From the NCBI RefSeq assembly GCF_000204055.1, contig NW_006768785.1, positions 593,958-657,957 of the forward strand: 64,000 nucleotides of DNA, written 5' to 3'. This document shows positions 35,481-46,390 of the stretch, piece by piece. The stretch's first letter is position 1. Every line of letters starts with the position of its first letter. The notes beneath the pieces are model-generated. The model saw nothing but the letters and a program-made list of their open reading frames with translations. It had not been told where the DNA came from and made no database searches. The stretch comes from Melampsora larici-populina 98AG31 (Eukaryota > Basidiomycota > Pucciniomycetes > Pucciniales > Melampsoraceae). A program made the position numbers and the translations under genes.

Positions 35481-38177
35481 CTTGACAAACAAGCTCTATG
35501 TATTGAGGAAAGCGCGATGGTAAATGGGTTACACACAACCTCTAGCATATCCAACACTTCTGCATTAGAATGAGCAAGAAGAGCCTCAAAAAAAGTTTTA
35601 AAAATTGAAGGACACAACATACTGTGCAAGGAGGTGTTTCAAGATAAGTTATAAAGAAAAAAAACCAGTGGCACAGACAAAATATAACACACCTAAAAGG
35701 ACGCAAACATCATTTTTTTGTGATTCACAAGCAGGAACTAAAAAGCCATAAGAACCAGACAGCAAAAGCGGCAAAATTGTCTTTCAAGGCAAGAGAGGTT
35801 TGGAACCAAATCTGTGCACAAGTTTGCAAAGTAATTAGAGATGCAAACAAACAAAGATAGGTAGCCATAATATGAACAATATTATTACAAACAAAATCCA
35901 GCACATTTGAACAAAAGATCAATTCTGAATGTGTGAATAAATGGTCTATTCATGATGTGAATGATCTTTTGCTAATTTTCTAGTTGTTTTGTCAAATTAA
36001 TGATCTGAGTACATACTGATTCCCTGCACTTTGGCTTTGCTTTATGGTGGATACTCAAATTGAACAACAACAAATATATATATATAACAGGTTGTGGAAA
36101 ATGAAAGAGATTCACATTGGTTGATATCCACTGTTTTGCTAAGAATTGAGCTGGTATGGATTTGATGTACCTGGAATGATAGTGTTCTCACCTGGGATGT
36201 CTGATGATCCATTTAAAATTGTTACTTGATGCTGCAGCTAAAGAAAGACCAGTAGGAGGTAAAAGTTGATAAGCTGGGGTAGGATGAAGGCCATGAGGAA
36301 ATCTAAATGAATCAAAAGTTAGACCTTGGGTTTTTTTCAAAATGCCTTTGAATTTCTTATGTATGGAGTTAAAGCGTCATTTTACTGATGATATTCTGAA
36401 TAAACTTCATTTGAAGTTGGAGTTGTAACCCCATTAAGCCTTTCAAGTTACACTCTTGAGCTTTTTGAGCCCAATATTGTCTTTTTTGGAAGTTCTTCTT
36501 GGATTTGCTTGCATTTATTGATTTGTTCATGACATATAATTTGGAGAGATCTTCTTCAATTTGGACTAATAATGAGTTAAGACACATTGGGTTGCAATCC
36601 AAGATCTTAGCGCTAGAGGGACCAAATTGGAGTGATGTATCCCATCCTGATTCTCATATTGCTCTTTTGCTATCCATGTACTTCTCTTTTAGCTTGTCAT
36701 TAAGAGCATTGTAATACTCTGTAGTGTCTAAAAATGCAATAAGTGGAATGTTCAATCAGTTGAGGATTTCCGAGTCAAATGACATTGAGTGAGAAAAATC
36801 AACATAGTTGTTAATTTCAACTTGATGATCCTCTTGATGAAATTTCCTTATAAGTTACACACTCATAAGTAGAAGGACCATTATGAGGACCAACTTCATG
36901 AGAGATTTCAGGTGGTCGAATACCGGCCGGAGTCAAAGAATCAACTAATGTCTGTCTCATCTATGAGAAGATCACCTGTAACCCAGTATTTGTAATACTT
37001 TTCAGAAGCTAAGACTTCCCTCTTTGGCCAATCTTGAGCATGTGAAGTTGGCATACCTGTATAGATCAACTTGGTCAAGGATGTTAATGATGGGAGTTGA
37101 GATCCTATTGGGTGATATGTTTGATTTCTGCTTGAAATTTTCTCATATTTGTTTGATCTGTGCATGATCCAAAGCATGAAACCTGTGGGTACAAGCAACA
37201 GTCAATGAGAACTGTTAGTACAAAACTACAACAGGAATCAGAAATAGTTGTATAGAGCACCTGAAGTTCACAAGATGATGTACTTGATAAATCACTGAAA
37301 TGTTACGAGTCAATGGAAATTGTTTGCCTCTAATCAATCCAACAGCAATGAAGAAGGAATACCACCGAAATAGACAACACAAAGCAAGGCATAGGATATA
37401 TAAGGTGAGATCAGCTTGGGTTGAAGTAACTTGATTAAACCCGATTCACAGTTACACATACATCTCTGACATGAGGGTCAGGTAAATAACAGCTACTATG
37501 TTTACCTTCCTGGATGGTTTCTAGTAATTCCAAGACATGAACTTGATCAAGATCACAAGATGGGTTCAAAATTAAAAGTGAATATTTGATCTGTTTCAAA
37601 GTTTCACTTGAATGAATGTATGGTAATTGATAATTCATGATCTTATGATCTTTGAGAAGATCAAGGACAGTTCAGTTGGAATATAAAAGGGATGACCATC
37701 AGAGAGAGATATGATTCAAGAGTCAATCAAGTTGAGATTGGGCCACCGAGTTTTGATCTGAAGGTAATGATGGTGTACTGATTTGGCTATTGATTTGACT
37801 ATTGTTGACTTTTGCTTGTAGTTGGAATTGAAACCAAAAAATGTCAAATAATTGAATTATCTGATGAACTTGATTTTGATGTAATCATATTTGGTTGTGG
37901 AGGAGGACAATCAGAAGATAATTTTATAATATATTGCCATTCAACAACGCCAAAATAAAAAAACCACAACTCTTCTATGATTTGAAAGCATGACAAAACT
38001 GCATACTTTTTGAGTTTCTGCGGGGAAAACTAAAAAATCCATGCAAGTTCATGCTGGTCTTTCATGCAGGTTCCAATTTTGTGTACCACTAATCCAAAAA
38101 AAGAGAACACCAAACATGACCTAATTTGATAATGTATATGTGTCTTAGAACACCTTATTGTCACCTGTGATGAGGAT
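35481..38177. other. No gene recognised (probably Helitron 3 body)
   Basis: AT-rich sequence with chance open frames only, such as 36369-36602 minus and 36941-37198 minus. Confidence 0.35.
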
Positions 38178-38309
38178 CTGATAACAATTATCTTGTGTGA
38201 GATAAAAACATAGATCTCCTAATGACTATGTAAGATCACTGACCTGATAACAATGATCTTGTGTGAGATAAAAATATAGATCCCCTAATTGATAGGTAAG
38301 ATTACTGAC
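38178..38309. repeat. Tandem duplication, 2 x 66 bp
   Basis: Units starting CTGATAACAATTATCTTGTG and CTGATAACAATGATCTTGTG follow each other with several substitutions. No coding content. Confidence 0.85.
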
Positions 38310-38867
38310 CTACAACATTGAAGTAGAGAAGTCAAGACAGAAAAATGAAAAATAAGTATATGTGATTTATCCATAGATTGATTTAAAGATAAACCTATGA
38401 TGAGGTTCAATACGTTAGAAGATCAAATGAGTAAGCTCAATTGGTCTATGGATGTAGTTATGAGGAAAAAAATCTAACAAAAACAGTGATTAGATAAATC
38501 ACTATGTATGAAATAAAAGTTGATGGGTACATACTTTCTCTTTCCAAAGACAAGAGGAAAGAGAAAGACGCAACTACAACATAGCTCAGTATATAAGGAA
38601 AAACAAAAATGAATATTCAATTGGGGTTATGAGCAATCTGCCATACATCACTTGCACATGTTTGATTCTATTTGTCATCTTAATATTATGTGTGCCAAGT
38701 CATTTTTACCTTACATTGTTGATTGCACTCCAACATAATTGATCTTCCAAGTGATTTCCAAACTCTGTAAAAAATCCCAAAAAACCAAAAAAATCACAAA
38801 TGATAAGTCAAAAGCCTTTGTGAACATTCTTTATCAAGTGTATTAAAAAATAACATCTTACACTACA

Positions 38868-39679
38868 AGAAAGATAATATTTTCTGCATGGAAAAGAAAA
38901 GTCTCGACATAGAAAAATATTGAGATCTCAGGAGGAGAGCAAAAAATACAAAAAAATATGCACCTTGTTGCCTGCTATCAGAGCTTTAATTCAGGTATTT
39001 TTTGGTATTTTTAGAGTCTCTTTTGATGAATGTACTAACAATAAACCTTCATTTTCATCAAATTACAACCTGTAACAAAGGCTGAAATTTGGCTCATGAG
39101 AATCAAATGGACATTCTTATTTCTGAGAAAACTCTTGACTTTTTTAATTCCGGTCCAAAGGACTTGATCATTAACTCATTAGAAAGCTGAATGCATTCTG
39201 GACAAACTTTGTTATGGACTACAAGCTCTGGCTGTTGAGTTACAGAAGTTATAGATGTTTGAAACAATTTACACATATGTCTTCATAACACCTTTACCAG
39301 ACTAGCTACAGATTTTCACTCTCAATGAAAGCTCTGGAGCAGATGTTCAGCTTTCTAATGAATCTAAAATCGAGGGTTTTCGTGCCCAAATGCAAAAGTT
39401 ATGTGGTTTCTTAGAAATCAAATTGTCCATTTGATCTTCATGAGCCAAATCTCTGCATTTGTTACAGGTTTTAATTTGAGGAAATTGAAGGTTTATTGTT
39501 AGTACATTCATCAAAAGAGACTCTAAAAATACCAAAAAATAATTGGATCAAAGCTCTGATAGCAGGCAACAAGGTGCATATTTTTTTGTATTTTTTGCTC
39601 TCCTCCTGAGATCTCAATATTTTTCTATGTCTAGACTTTTCTTTTCCGTGCAGAAAATATTATCTTTCTTGTAGTGTTA
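38868..39679. mobile_element. CACTA-type foldback element, 806 bp, TTA target duplication
   Basis: The element 38871-39676 begins CACTACAAGAAA, the classic CACTA terminus, and ends with its complement. TTA flanks both sides. The two arms match nearly perfectly for over 200 bp and recognisably to near the centre, so the whole element can fold into one long hairpin. There is no transposase. Confidence 0.93.
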
Positions 39680-40177
39680 CCAAATCCAGCTCCTTGTTTA
39701 GCAACCAAAAGTTTACAATCTCAATGAGATTGATTGGTTTCTAAATCCAATATCTCAGTGAAGATCCTTTCCCATATATTCAAACCTGTCAAATCAATTC
39801 TATTTTCAATAGAGTTACAAATGTGATACCAGTTTTATCTATAGATTGTGGTTTCAGAATCATTTTGAAGTGAAACACTGAAGTTTTTTTGACTCACGGC
39901 ATTGAATTTCCATTTTGCTTGACCTGAAATCAGACAGCTGAGAGAAGGATTGATATGATGTTATAAGACTTCACAAGAAAGGTGTATAATGATCTTGAGA
40001 TTGCCTAGAGTGAACTGATTGATGATCAATTTTAGATTCCTAGTTTCAATGATTGATTTGAGTGAAGATCATTTTGATTTTCATTTGAAGATGTTTGTAA
40101 GATTAAATCACGTAAAATCTTTCCAAAAATGGTTGAATGTATGTAGATGTTGGGAAGTTGATATCAATCCGGACTAT
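39680..40177. other. No gene recognised
   Basis: AT-rich non-coding sequence between two CACTA-like elements. Confidence 0.35.
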
Positions 40178-40294
40178 GTACACTGTGTCTGGGTAGCGTT
40201 TGCTTGTTGATGAGCGCACACGACTTTCCTTTCTGCCTCAAAGGGAGTTGGTGTGCACTCGTTGACAAACAAACCCTACACGGACACAGTGGTA
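40178..40294. mobile_element. 111-bp CAC...GTG inverted-repeat element, GTA target duplication
   Basis: The left end CACTGTGTCTGGGTAGCGTT pairs with the complement of the right end CACTGTGTCCGTGTAGGGTT; the arms of about 49 bp match at roughly three quarters of positions. GTA lies at 40178-40180 and again at 40292-40294. Probably a CACTA-group MITE. Confidence 0.85.
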
Positions 40295-40957
40295 AAGACA
40301 CTGGGATGTGAATTAAATTGAATGGTGATTGGTTTCTTTGAACCAATAACTTGATCAAAACCATTTCCAAACCAGATCCTGATCTGAAATGCTAGAAACT
40401 CAAATTCCTCCATAGTGACAGGAAAACACCTTTGGAAGAGATTGTTGAAGAGGAAGAGCCAAAGGTTGAGGGCGCGGAAGAAGCTACGGATAGCAAGAAT
40501 TAGGTGCATTAGTTGAATTTAAATTGGCCAGCAAAGGGCTCAAAGAATCTGTAAGGACACAAATCAAACCGGCCCTCAAGCTAATCAGAGAGAAAAATAA
40601 AAGTAGGCAGTTTTTGTTATCTCATTTTGCTGATGCAGGTTCACCGGTTTCAAAAAAAGATTAATTGTTCAATCACTCACCTGGATCAGTTGAGATTTTT
40701 CACTATCTTACCGTCAATGAAATTAATGTGTTTTGGAACTGATCTGTTCCACATTGTACTTGGAGATGTGTAGGCAAACTGAAAAAATGATAACATACCC
40801 ATCAAAAATGCCCTTTGTGAGATTGAAAAACATAAATGGCTCACGTTCTTGATTTGAATGTTTCCCCTTACACATTGTTTGAATTTTTACCTTGCGTAAG
40901 TCACTGCAAAAAAGGTCCATTCTCAATTGTAACATTCTATATTTTCAATAGACTTTT

Positions 40958-41270
40958 CCTTCCCTTGCTTAGTTTCTTACTAAGTGAGGGAAGGAGTAGA
41001 TGCGGGCGGTAGGTCTCGTGGAAGTTTCTACTTCCCTTGAGACCTGGAAGATCTAATGATGTGTACTCAGATACATCTGTGGAGAGTTCTCTCGTAAGAG
41101 CTCTCTTCAGGAAGTATCTGTTTTGTTCTGAGAGAATTATATCGTGAACTTCTCGTTAAGGAACGGTAAACCTTGTAGAGAGATTCTTTCTACTGGTTTA
41201 CTGAGTACTCTGTCTTCCCAGAAAGGGGAGGAGGCTGAATATCCCGTTCTCAGGTGGCGGGCCTGAGCCT
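40958..41270. repeat. Stem-loop cluster beside the recombinase gene
   Basis: Successive hairpins: 40958-40994 (16-bp arms CCTTCCCT..CTTAGT), 41011-41045 (AGGTCTC..GGAAG arms), about 41057-41077 (7 bp), 41083-41106 (9 bp), 41166-41201 (GTAAACC..GTAGA arms) and 41249-41267 (CTCAGG/CCTGAG). Such density is not expected by chance. It may form part of the retrotransposon 3' end. Confidence 0.7.
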
Positions 41271-41480
41271 AGTTAGCTTCTCCCTTTCCTGACGCCTGTG
41301 CATCTTGATGTCAAGAAATTTGGGTAGGTAATGTCTTTCAACAACAATGGGATTGTAATTACAAGGTAAGTTACGTACTGGGTGTGTGCAGAGTAAAGGA
41401 AGACATGACTGTGACGTGTGTACTTGAACATGTTTGTCAAGTAGTGTTAGGTGAGGTTATGGGTAGTTGAAAAAGGGACA

Positions 41481-42539
41481 CTAGTCATAAGATGGGATGC
41501 TATCTTCTGTGATCCGTAAGATTTGTTTTGCTGCTTCCCACTCTTTAGTATCCCATTCCCTCTGATATAGAGCGTGGCATGAGGATTTCCAATGTCCAAG
41601 CAGCTTGATGGTGTCGAGGTTGATGTTTGCTTTGGTTAATAGTGTTGCACCACCTATTCTGAATGAATGACCAGATAAATTGGAGTTCTTACCCCACGAC
41701 CTGTGCATGACTCTTGTCACGATCTGTCTAGTGATTGCCGTCATTCCAGATTTGCTCCACGTGAGGAATAAAGGAGGGTCTTTGACTTTCTTCAGGTAAA
41801 CCAACAGTCGTTTCAAGGCGCCTACGGGACACAGAACACCCCCGGTAGCTCTCAGTACTAGCAGTTGGGATTCCCCTGGTGCAGCTGTCTTGGCTTCGTG
41901 TAACGTGATCTCAGCTCTGTCAAGGCCGTTGTTGTGATAGAATCTGACGTCAGATCGTAGTATTGCACTATGGTCATGTCTGTTGTAAGTATCAGACTCG
42001 TAAACCAGTTCCCCCATTCTAGCGAGACCCCAGTAGGCAACTAAGACTAGAGCAGTCAGACCTTTTGAATCCATCTCTTGTTTGGCAATGTCTGAGACAA
42101 GAGAAAGGAGGGCCTTAGGAGTCACAGGTTTTTGGTTGACCTTATGGACAGGGGCGTGCGTCTCTAGTTTCTTTGAAGCGCGGAGCAACATCTTCAAGCG
42201 GGTTAAATGGATGGTAGGGAAGTTGTAACGGTGAAAAGTGTGCCAGGTTCGTAATGCGGTCAAGTACTTTGTGATTGTCGTGACTTTCACGGGTTTGTTG
42301 GTTGCGCGTCTGTTAACATTGTGTCCAGCCCAGATTATAAAGCTCTCGACTGTTTCGCAGGAAGCTGGGAACGGGCTTCGCTTTTTTAGGGTAGCAAACA
42401 GTTTGAACTTCTTTACGCCAGATGAATAAGATTTGATGGTTGAACGGCTCCATCCTGCTTGAATTATGTGTCTCTGTGCTCTAGTCAGAGGGCGTTTGAC
42501 CTTGTCATCGACTCGTAGGAAGGCTTTGATGCATCTCAT
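41481..42539 (-). CDS. Tyrosine recombinase of the DIRS/Ngaro-like retrotransposon
   Basis: An intact 352-codon frame. It should integrate the circular cDNA of the element by tyrosine-mediated strand exchange, in place of a DDE integrase. The N-terminal half (to about residue 135) is a SAM-like core-binding region rich in Arg and Lys. The catalytic half shows Arg174 (GLARMGEL), HxxR at 291-294 (SGHSFRIGGA), His316 in LLGHW and the nucleophile candidate Tyr325 (ALYQREW). The gene is the last in its element, downstream of RT and RNase H. It is the only long undamaged frame of the element, although its partners are broken. Crypton recombinases look similar, but the RT next door argues for a retrotransposon. 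Confidence 0.88.
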   Translation of the reverse strand: MRCIKAFLRVDDKVKRPLTRAQRHIIQAGWSRSTIKSYSSGVKKFKLFATLKKRSPFPASCETVESFIIWAGHNVNRRATNKPVKVTTITKYLTALRTWHTFHRYNFPTIHLTRLKMLLRASKKLETHAPVHKVNQKPVTPKALLSLVSDIAKQEMDSKGLTALVLVAYWGLARMGELVYESDTYNRHDHSAILRSDVRFYHNNGLDRAEITLHEAKTAAPGESQLLVLRATGGVLCPVGALKRLLVYLKKVKDPPLFLTWSKSGMTAITRQIVTRVMHRSWGKNSNLSGHSFRIGGATLLTKANINLDTIKLLGHWKSSCHALYQREWDTKEWEAAKQILRITEDSIPSYD

Positions 42540-42924
42540 GCTGGGTATTGTGATACAGGGTGGGAGATGGTACTAAAGGTCGAGGAATGTCTCTGCATTA
42601 GCCTTAGATAGGTCGCTTGAGTTAACGGGGACTGTCTCAAGCTGGGCGTGCTTACCTATAGACAGGGGGACAATATCCTGAAGAGGCAGGGTCCGTAGAG
42701 ATAGAAAGTAGATAGATAAAATTGAAGTACGAGGAGGACTGAAGTAATGTGGGCGCGACAAAGGGGTGTGATGGATAGAGCAGAAAGATGTAGAGGGAAA
42801 AACAAGTGGTTGTGAGGATCAGGGTTTAGGACTGTGGAGTGTTTCTATTATAGTATCGGCCTCTGCTGGAAACTCGACCTCCTCAAGCCATCACGTCAAA
42901 TCCTCTGGGACTGTCACATGAATT

Positions 42925-43490
42925 TGCAAATACCAAGGCTTGGTGGTCGGTAAGCCACGTGATAGTTGGTCGGCTGTGTTGTCTAAAGTAGACACGCGAC
43001 ACTGTTCTAATTGGCAATCATTCTGGAAAAGCAACGTTGAAATATTTTTCCACTCTTCATTTACCCAGTGGTCTCTTGAGGACTTGTTTCACAGCACTCC
43101 CTCAGTTGTCGTGTTGTCAGTGAGCACCAGGAATTGTTCTCCCTCTAGCGGGCGCGTCTTCTGTACGACAAGTAGTCCCAGACAGACAGTAACCGTTTCC
43201 AACCATGTGATCCCACAAGTTGGTCTTCCTTCTGGTCAATCCCAACCAGGACGTAGTTTGAACTGTGCCCAAGATTTTCCAACAATGACACCAATGCCGA
43301 ATGACGTGGAGGTGTCCCCTACCCAACCAATGTTGTTGACTATCCTAGTTTTCAGCAGCAGCCGGTTGGGGAAAGAATTCAAAGTGTTCTTCCAGAGGTC
43401 TAGGTCGCTTCTTACAAGGGGGGGCATTTTTTGTTTGGCTTCGAGCTTTGACCATTCACATTTCCAACGAAAACCTGATCGCAGGTAGCA
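42925..43490 (-). pseudogene. RNase H domain relic of the YR retrotransposon
   Basis: Directly follows the RT stop in the same strand. Reading through stops gives WVGDTSTSFGIGV (first RNase H Asp), a WLETVTVCLGL helix (Glu), FLVLTDNTTTEGVL (third Asp) and STLDNTADQLSRG (last Asp), the usual DIRS-type arrangement. Three in-frame stops (after IAPQL, after LRPGWD and after TTEGVL) are all TGA. RT and RNase H are one protein in active relatives, so the RT stop at 43491 is itself probably a mutation. The enzyme would be inactive. Confidence 0.7.
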
Positions 43491-44585
43491 TCATAGTTGG
43501 GGAGCAATGTAGGAGACGTGACATAGGCGACCGTACATCTTCTCTACTTCCTTGAAGGTGTAGTCGACTTTGGCAAGGAATTCCTCAATTTGGCTTTTTC
43601 TCTCTTTCAATTTCTTCGGAGGAAGACAGACTGTCTTGTTGGCGACATCCCAGAGGAAACCTATATATTTCTGTTTGTCACTGAAATGTGTGAACTTGGT
43701 TTTGTTCGTTTTAACCCCCAAGCTAGTGCTATATGCCACAACCTCATTCATGCTGAGTGGACTGGACTCTTCCTTTATCACCAGGTTGTCGTCCACCCAG
43801 CGAAAGACTTTGTTTAGACCAAATTCTAACTCAACGAGTTCTTTCCACGCGTCCGCTGGTCCACCAAAGCTGCCACAGCCCGCTATGCCTCCAAAGGAGA
43901 TGCACAGGTCAATATATAGTAAACCATTGAAGTCTTGTATGAGTAAGAAAGGCCATTGAGATGGGCGAGTTCCTATCTGCCTATAAGCTTTTAGCCAGTC
44001 AAAAAGGGCGATTTTTAACGGAACTGAAGCATTGGCGATGTGTAGTGCGACTCGTTCGAAGTTATCCCAAATCGTTTTGAAGTCATCTTTGTTGAAGCAT
44101 GAGTTGACACTTGGGATGTTGGGGTCGTGTTTGGGAAAAGACAGGTCGTTTATTGGGCGGAAGGTAACGTCGCCGTTTGTTACGGCACCGAGGGGACTTG
44201 ACCTTAAGAAGTTGTAGCGAGACAACATCTCTTGCTTCGTGTAAGGTCCGTACATCCGGCCAGCCGCCACCTCCTGTCGTAGGTTTTTCTCCATGTCCTC
44301 CCTGGCGGAAAGTGCTGACTGGTGATTGGGAGGGCAGAAGAAGGGAAGGTTATCTATCGAGCGGACTGGTATTCCCTGGTCAAAACCCTCTTTGAAACCA
44401 TCAATTATGAACTGTAGCCTTGGCAGGGGAGGATGTTTTTCAAGCGCATTCCTCCAAGCGTGTATTTTCATGTTGCACTTGATGCCTTTTGGCCAAATGG
44501 GTTGTTTCTTACCGTCTGAGCTATTGGGTTTGTCGGAAGGGGTAGTGGAGATACCTTCTACAGGTTTCTCGCTAAAACTAGGCAA
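43491..44585 (-). CDS. Reverse transcriptase of the YR retrotransposon (truncated by a stop)
   Basis: 364 codons. It copies element RNA to cDNA. Key parts: FRPINDLSFP (about 142-151), the first catalytic Asp in KIALFDWLKAYRQ (Asp196), a FGGIAGCGSFGGPADAW segment, and the polymerase motif RWVDDNLVI (Asp265/266), in which Trp-Val-Asp-Asp replaces the usual Tyr-x-Asp-Asp, as in DIRS-like RTs. A thumb-like region follows, ending CHVSYIAPQL at a TGA. The first 80 residues are polar and could be the tail of a longer polyprotein. RNase H follows in frame after the stop. The chance open frames on the opposite strand are shadows. Confidence 0.88.
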   Translation of the reverse strand: MPSFSEKPVEGISTTPSDKPNSSDGKKQPIWPKGIKCNMKIHAWRNALEKHPPLPRLQFIIDGFKEGFDQGIPVRSIDNLPFFCPPNHQSALSAREDMEKNLRQEVAAGRMYGPYTKQEMLSRYNFLRSSPLGAVTNGDVTFRPINDLSFPKHDPNIPSVNSCFNKDDFKTIWDNFERVALHIANASVPLKIALFDWLKAYRQIGTRPSQWPFLLIQDFNGLLYIDLCISFGGIAGCGSFGGPADAWKELVELEFGLNKVFRWVDDNLVIKEESSPLSMNEVVAYSTSLGVKTNKTKFTHFSDKQKYIGFLWDVANKTVCLPPKKLKERKSQIEEFLAKVDYTFKEVEKMYGRLCHVSYIAPQL

Positions 44586-44992
44586 AAAAGGGCAAACAAG
44601 CGGTGGCGCGTGAGTTCTTTGTGTAATATGGACAAGAAGTTTTCATTTTCCAATATACACTGACCAAAAAAGAGGATGACAAGTGCGCTGCTTGGTAAAG
44701 CTAGATTCAGAGAGGAGTAAAAAAAAAACCTGGTCTTACGACAGGTGGGTAAAAAACAAATTAAGAAACTGAGAAGGTAGAAAAGGATGGGTACGGGAGA
44801 CAAATTATAAAGTGAGGGTTGTGGACTTATTTGGACACGTAATAGGCAAGTGTAACAGGTCACTCGAAGGGATTGCAGACTGATAAAGGGTACCGGATTG
44901 GACATATGGGATAAAAAACCAAAAGGAGACGAGTGGAGGTAAAAAAGGGGGGAAGTATCAAGAACACCAACTGCTGATGATTCGTGGTTAGC
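44586..44992. other. Spacer between gag-like gene and RT
   Basis: No recognisable frame; may include leader or UTR of the RT gene. Confidence 0.3.
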
Positions 44993-45877
44993 TCACGTGT
45001 TGTTTCTAAGATTTTGGAAACTGCCTCTTCCTCCTTGCCAACCACCTCTGCCTCCTCTGCTAGGAAATCTGTTTGCTGCCATGGGAGTCGCGATTGGTGC
45101 AGGTTGCTGGACCTGGTACAAGGTAGGGTTTAGAGGGAGGTCGTGTTGTACTGGCTGAGGTGCCGTTTGGGGCGGCACTTGGCTGGGCATGTTGTGCTGT
45201 GGAGCGTTGTGACCTCCGTGTCTGCTTCTTTTTCTCTTGAGTAAGTGGCTCTCTGAGCTGTGGCCTGTGTGACTTCCACCGCTATTTGATTGTTGAGGGG
45301 CCTGGTGTCTAGAAGAAGAACAAACAATCAGATGGGGATTTCAAGGGTTAGGACTTATTGGAGCCATTCTGGGCTGCGGTATAAACCCTTCCGGTGGTTT
45401 ATCTTACGTGTAAAGACCAGTCTCTGGGTCTTTAGACTCCCATCTACCACCTCTTGCGTATGAGTTGACATCCCCGTAGTTAGCCTTGCTGGATCGTAGA
45501 GACTTGTCCTTTGCTTGGTTCTCGTATTGCAATACTCGAGTTCCAATGTCTTTCATCAGTGTTTTGCTATCACACTTGATGAAAATCTGTGAACAAACAA
45601 GAATGTCGTACCTTAAGGCTGTCATCCAGCACTCGGTAGACCGTCTGAGAATCATTGTTTTGTGATTAGCAATGTTCTACCCTTGGATTTCTTAGGAGAG
45701 AAATAAGGATACATGTTTGAAGACTTGGAGAGACCAACTTGATTGCCTTCACGTTCACGATGTGCAGCTTTAAGTATTTTGACAAAGGTTTCTGGTTGTA
45801 GTAAAAAGCCAGATACCTTCTGATCAAACTCATGTTCTCAGACCATTCACCGAAAGTCTGGCGAAATTCGGAAGAAG

Positions 45878-46263
45878 TGTAATGTGTCGAAACACCATTA
45901 CAAAACCTATAAACATAAATCTAGCTATAAACATATTCAGACCTAAACAGATATTATATCTTTCCAAATTCTTCACGCACACAATTGGCTCCTTAGGGAA
46001 TCTTTGACTGATTTAGATTCATATCCTTTGGAGCCAGGTGAGCTCATCATATTTCTCTTTTAACATTTCTTTATTCATTATTTGTAATCCTTAGGGAATC
46101 TTTGACTGATTTAGATTCATATCCTTTGGAGCCAGCTTTTAATTATAATTTTTATTGGCATTAGAATCAGTCGGAACCACCTTGTGGTATCCTGTTCCCT
46201 CCGCTCACGTTTACGAGCGCTATCGAGATCATTTAGGTGAAGGACTTTCAGAAGTTCCTTACA
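45878..46263 (+). repeat. 5' LTR of the Ty3 element
   Basis: Starts TGTAATGTG, ends CTTACA. Contains a 47-bp block twice (45991-46037 and 46089-46135), separated by an AT-rich spacer that looks intron-like (GTGAGC...CTTAG). Confidence 0.97.
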
Positions 46264-46390
46264 CTTTTTTTTTCTAATACCAATCCCGAGTAAACAAATT
46301 GAAATCGTATGAACAGACTTTTACGTCTTATCTCCGCACCCGGATTCACCTGAATCAAACCTTATCGTTGTTCAAACCCCACATTCATAC

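Noticed and set aside
43570..44613. Plus-strand open frames of 60-130 codons opposite the reverse transcriptase
   Set aside because: They are shadows of the minus-strand RT gene, with no domain content of their own.
45878..46263. The spacer inside the LTR as a true intron
   Set aside because: It has GT and AG borders, but a simple tandem duplication of the 47-bp block explains the structure; it is kept only as a remark.
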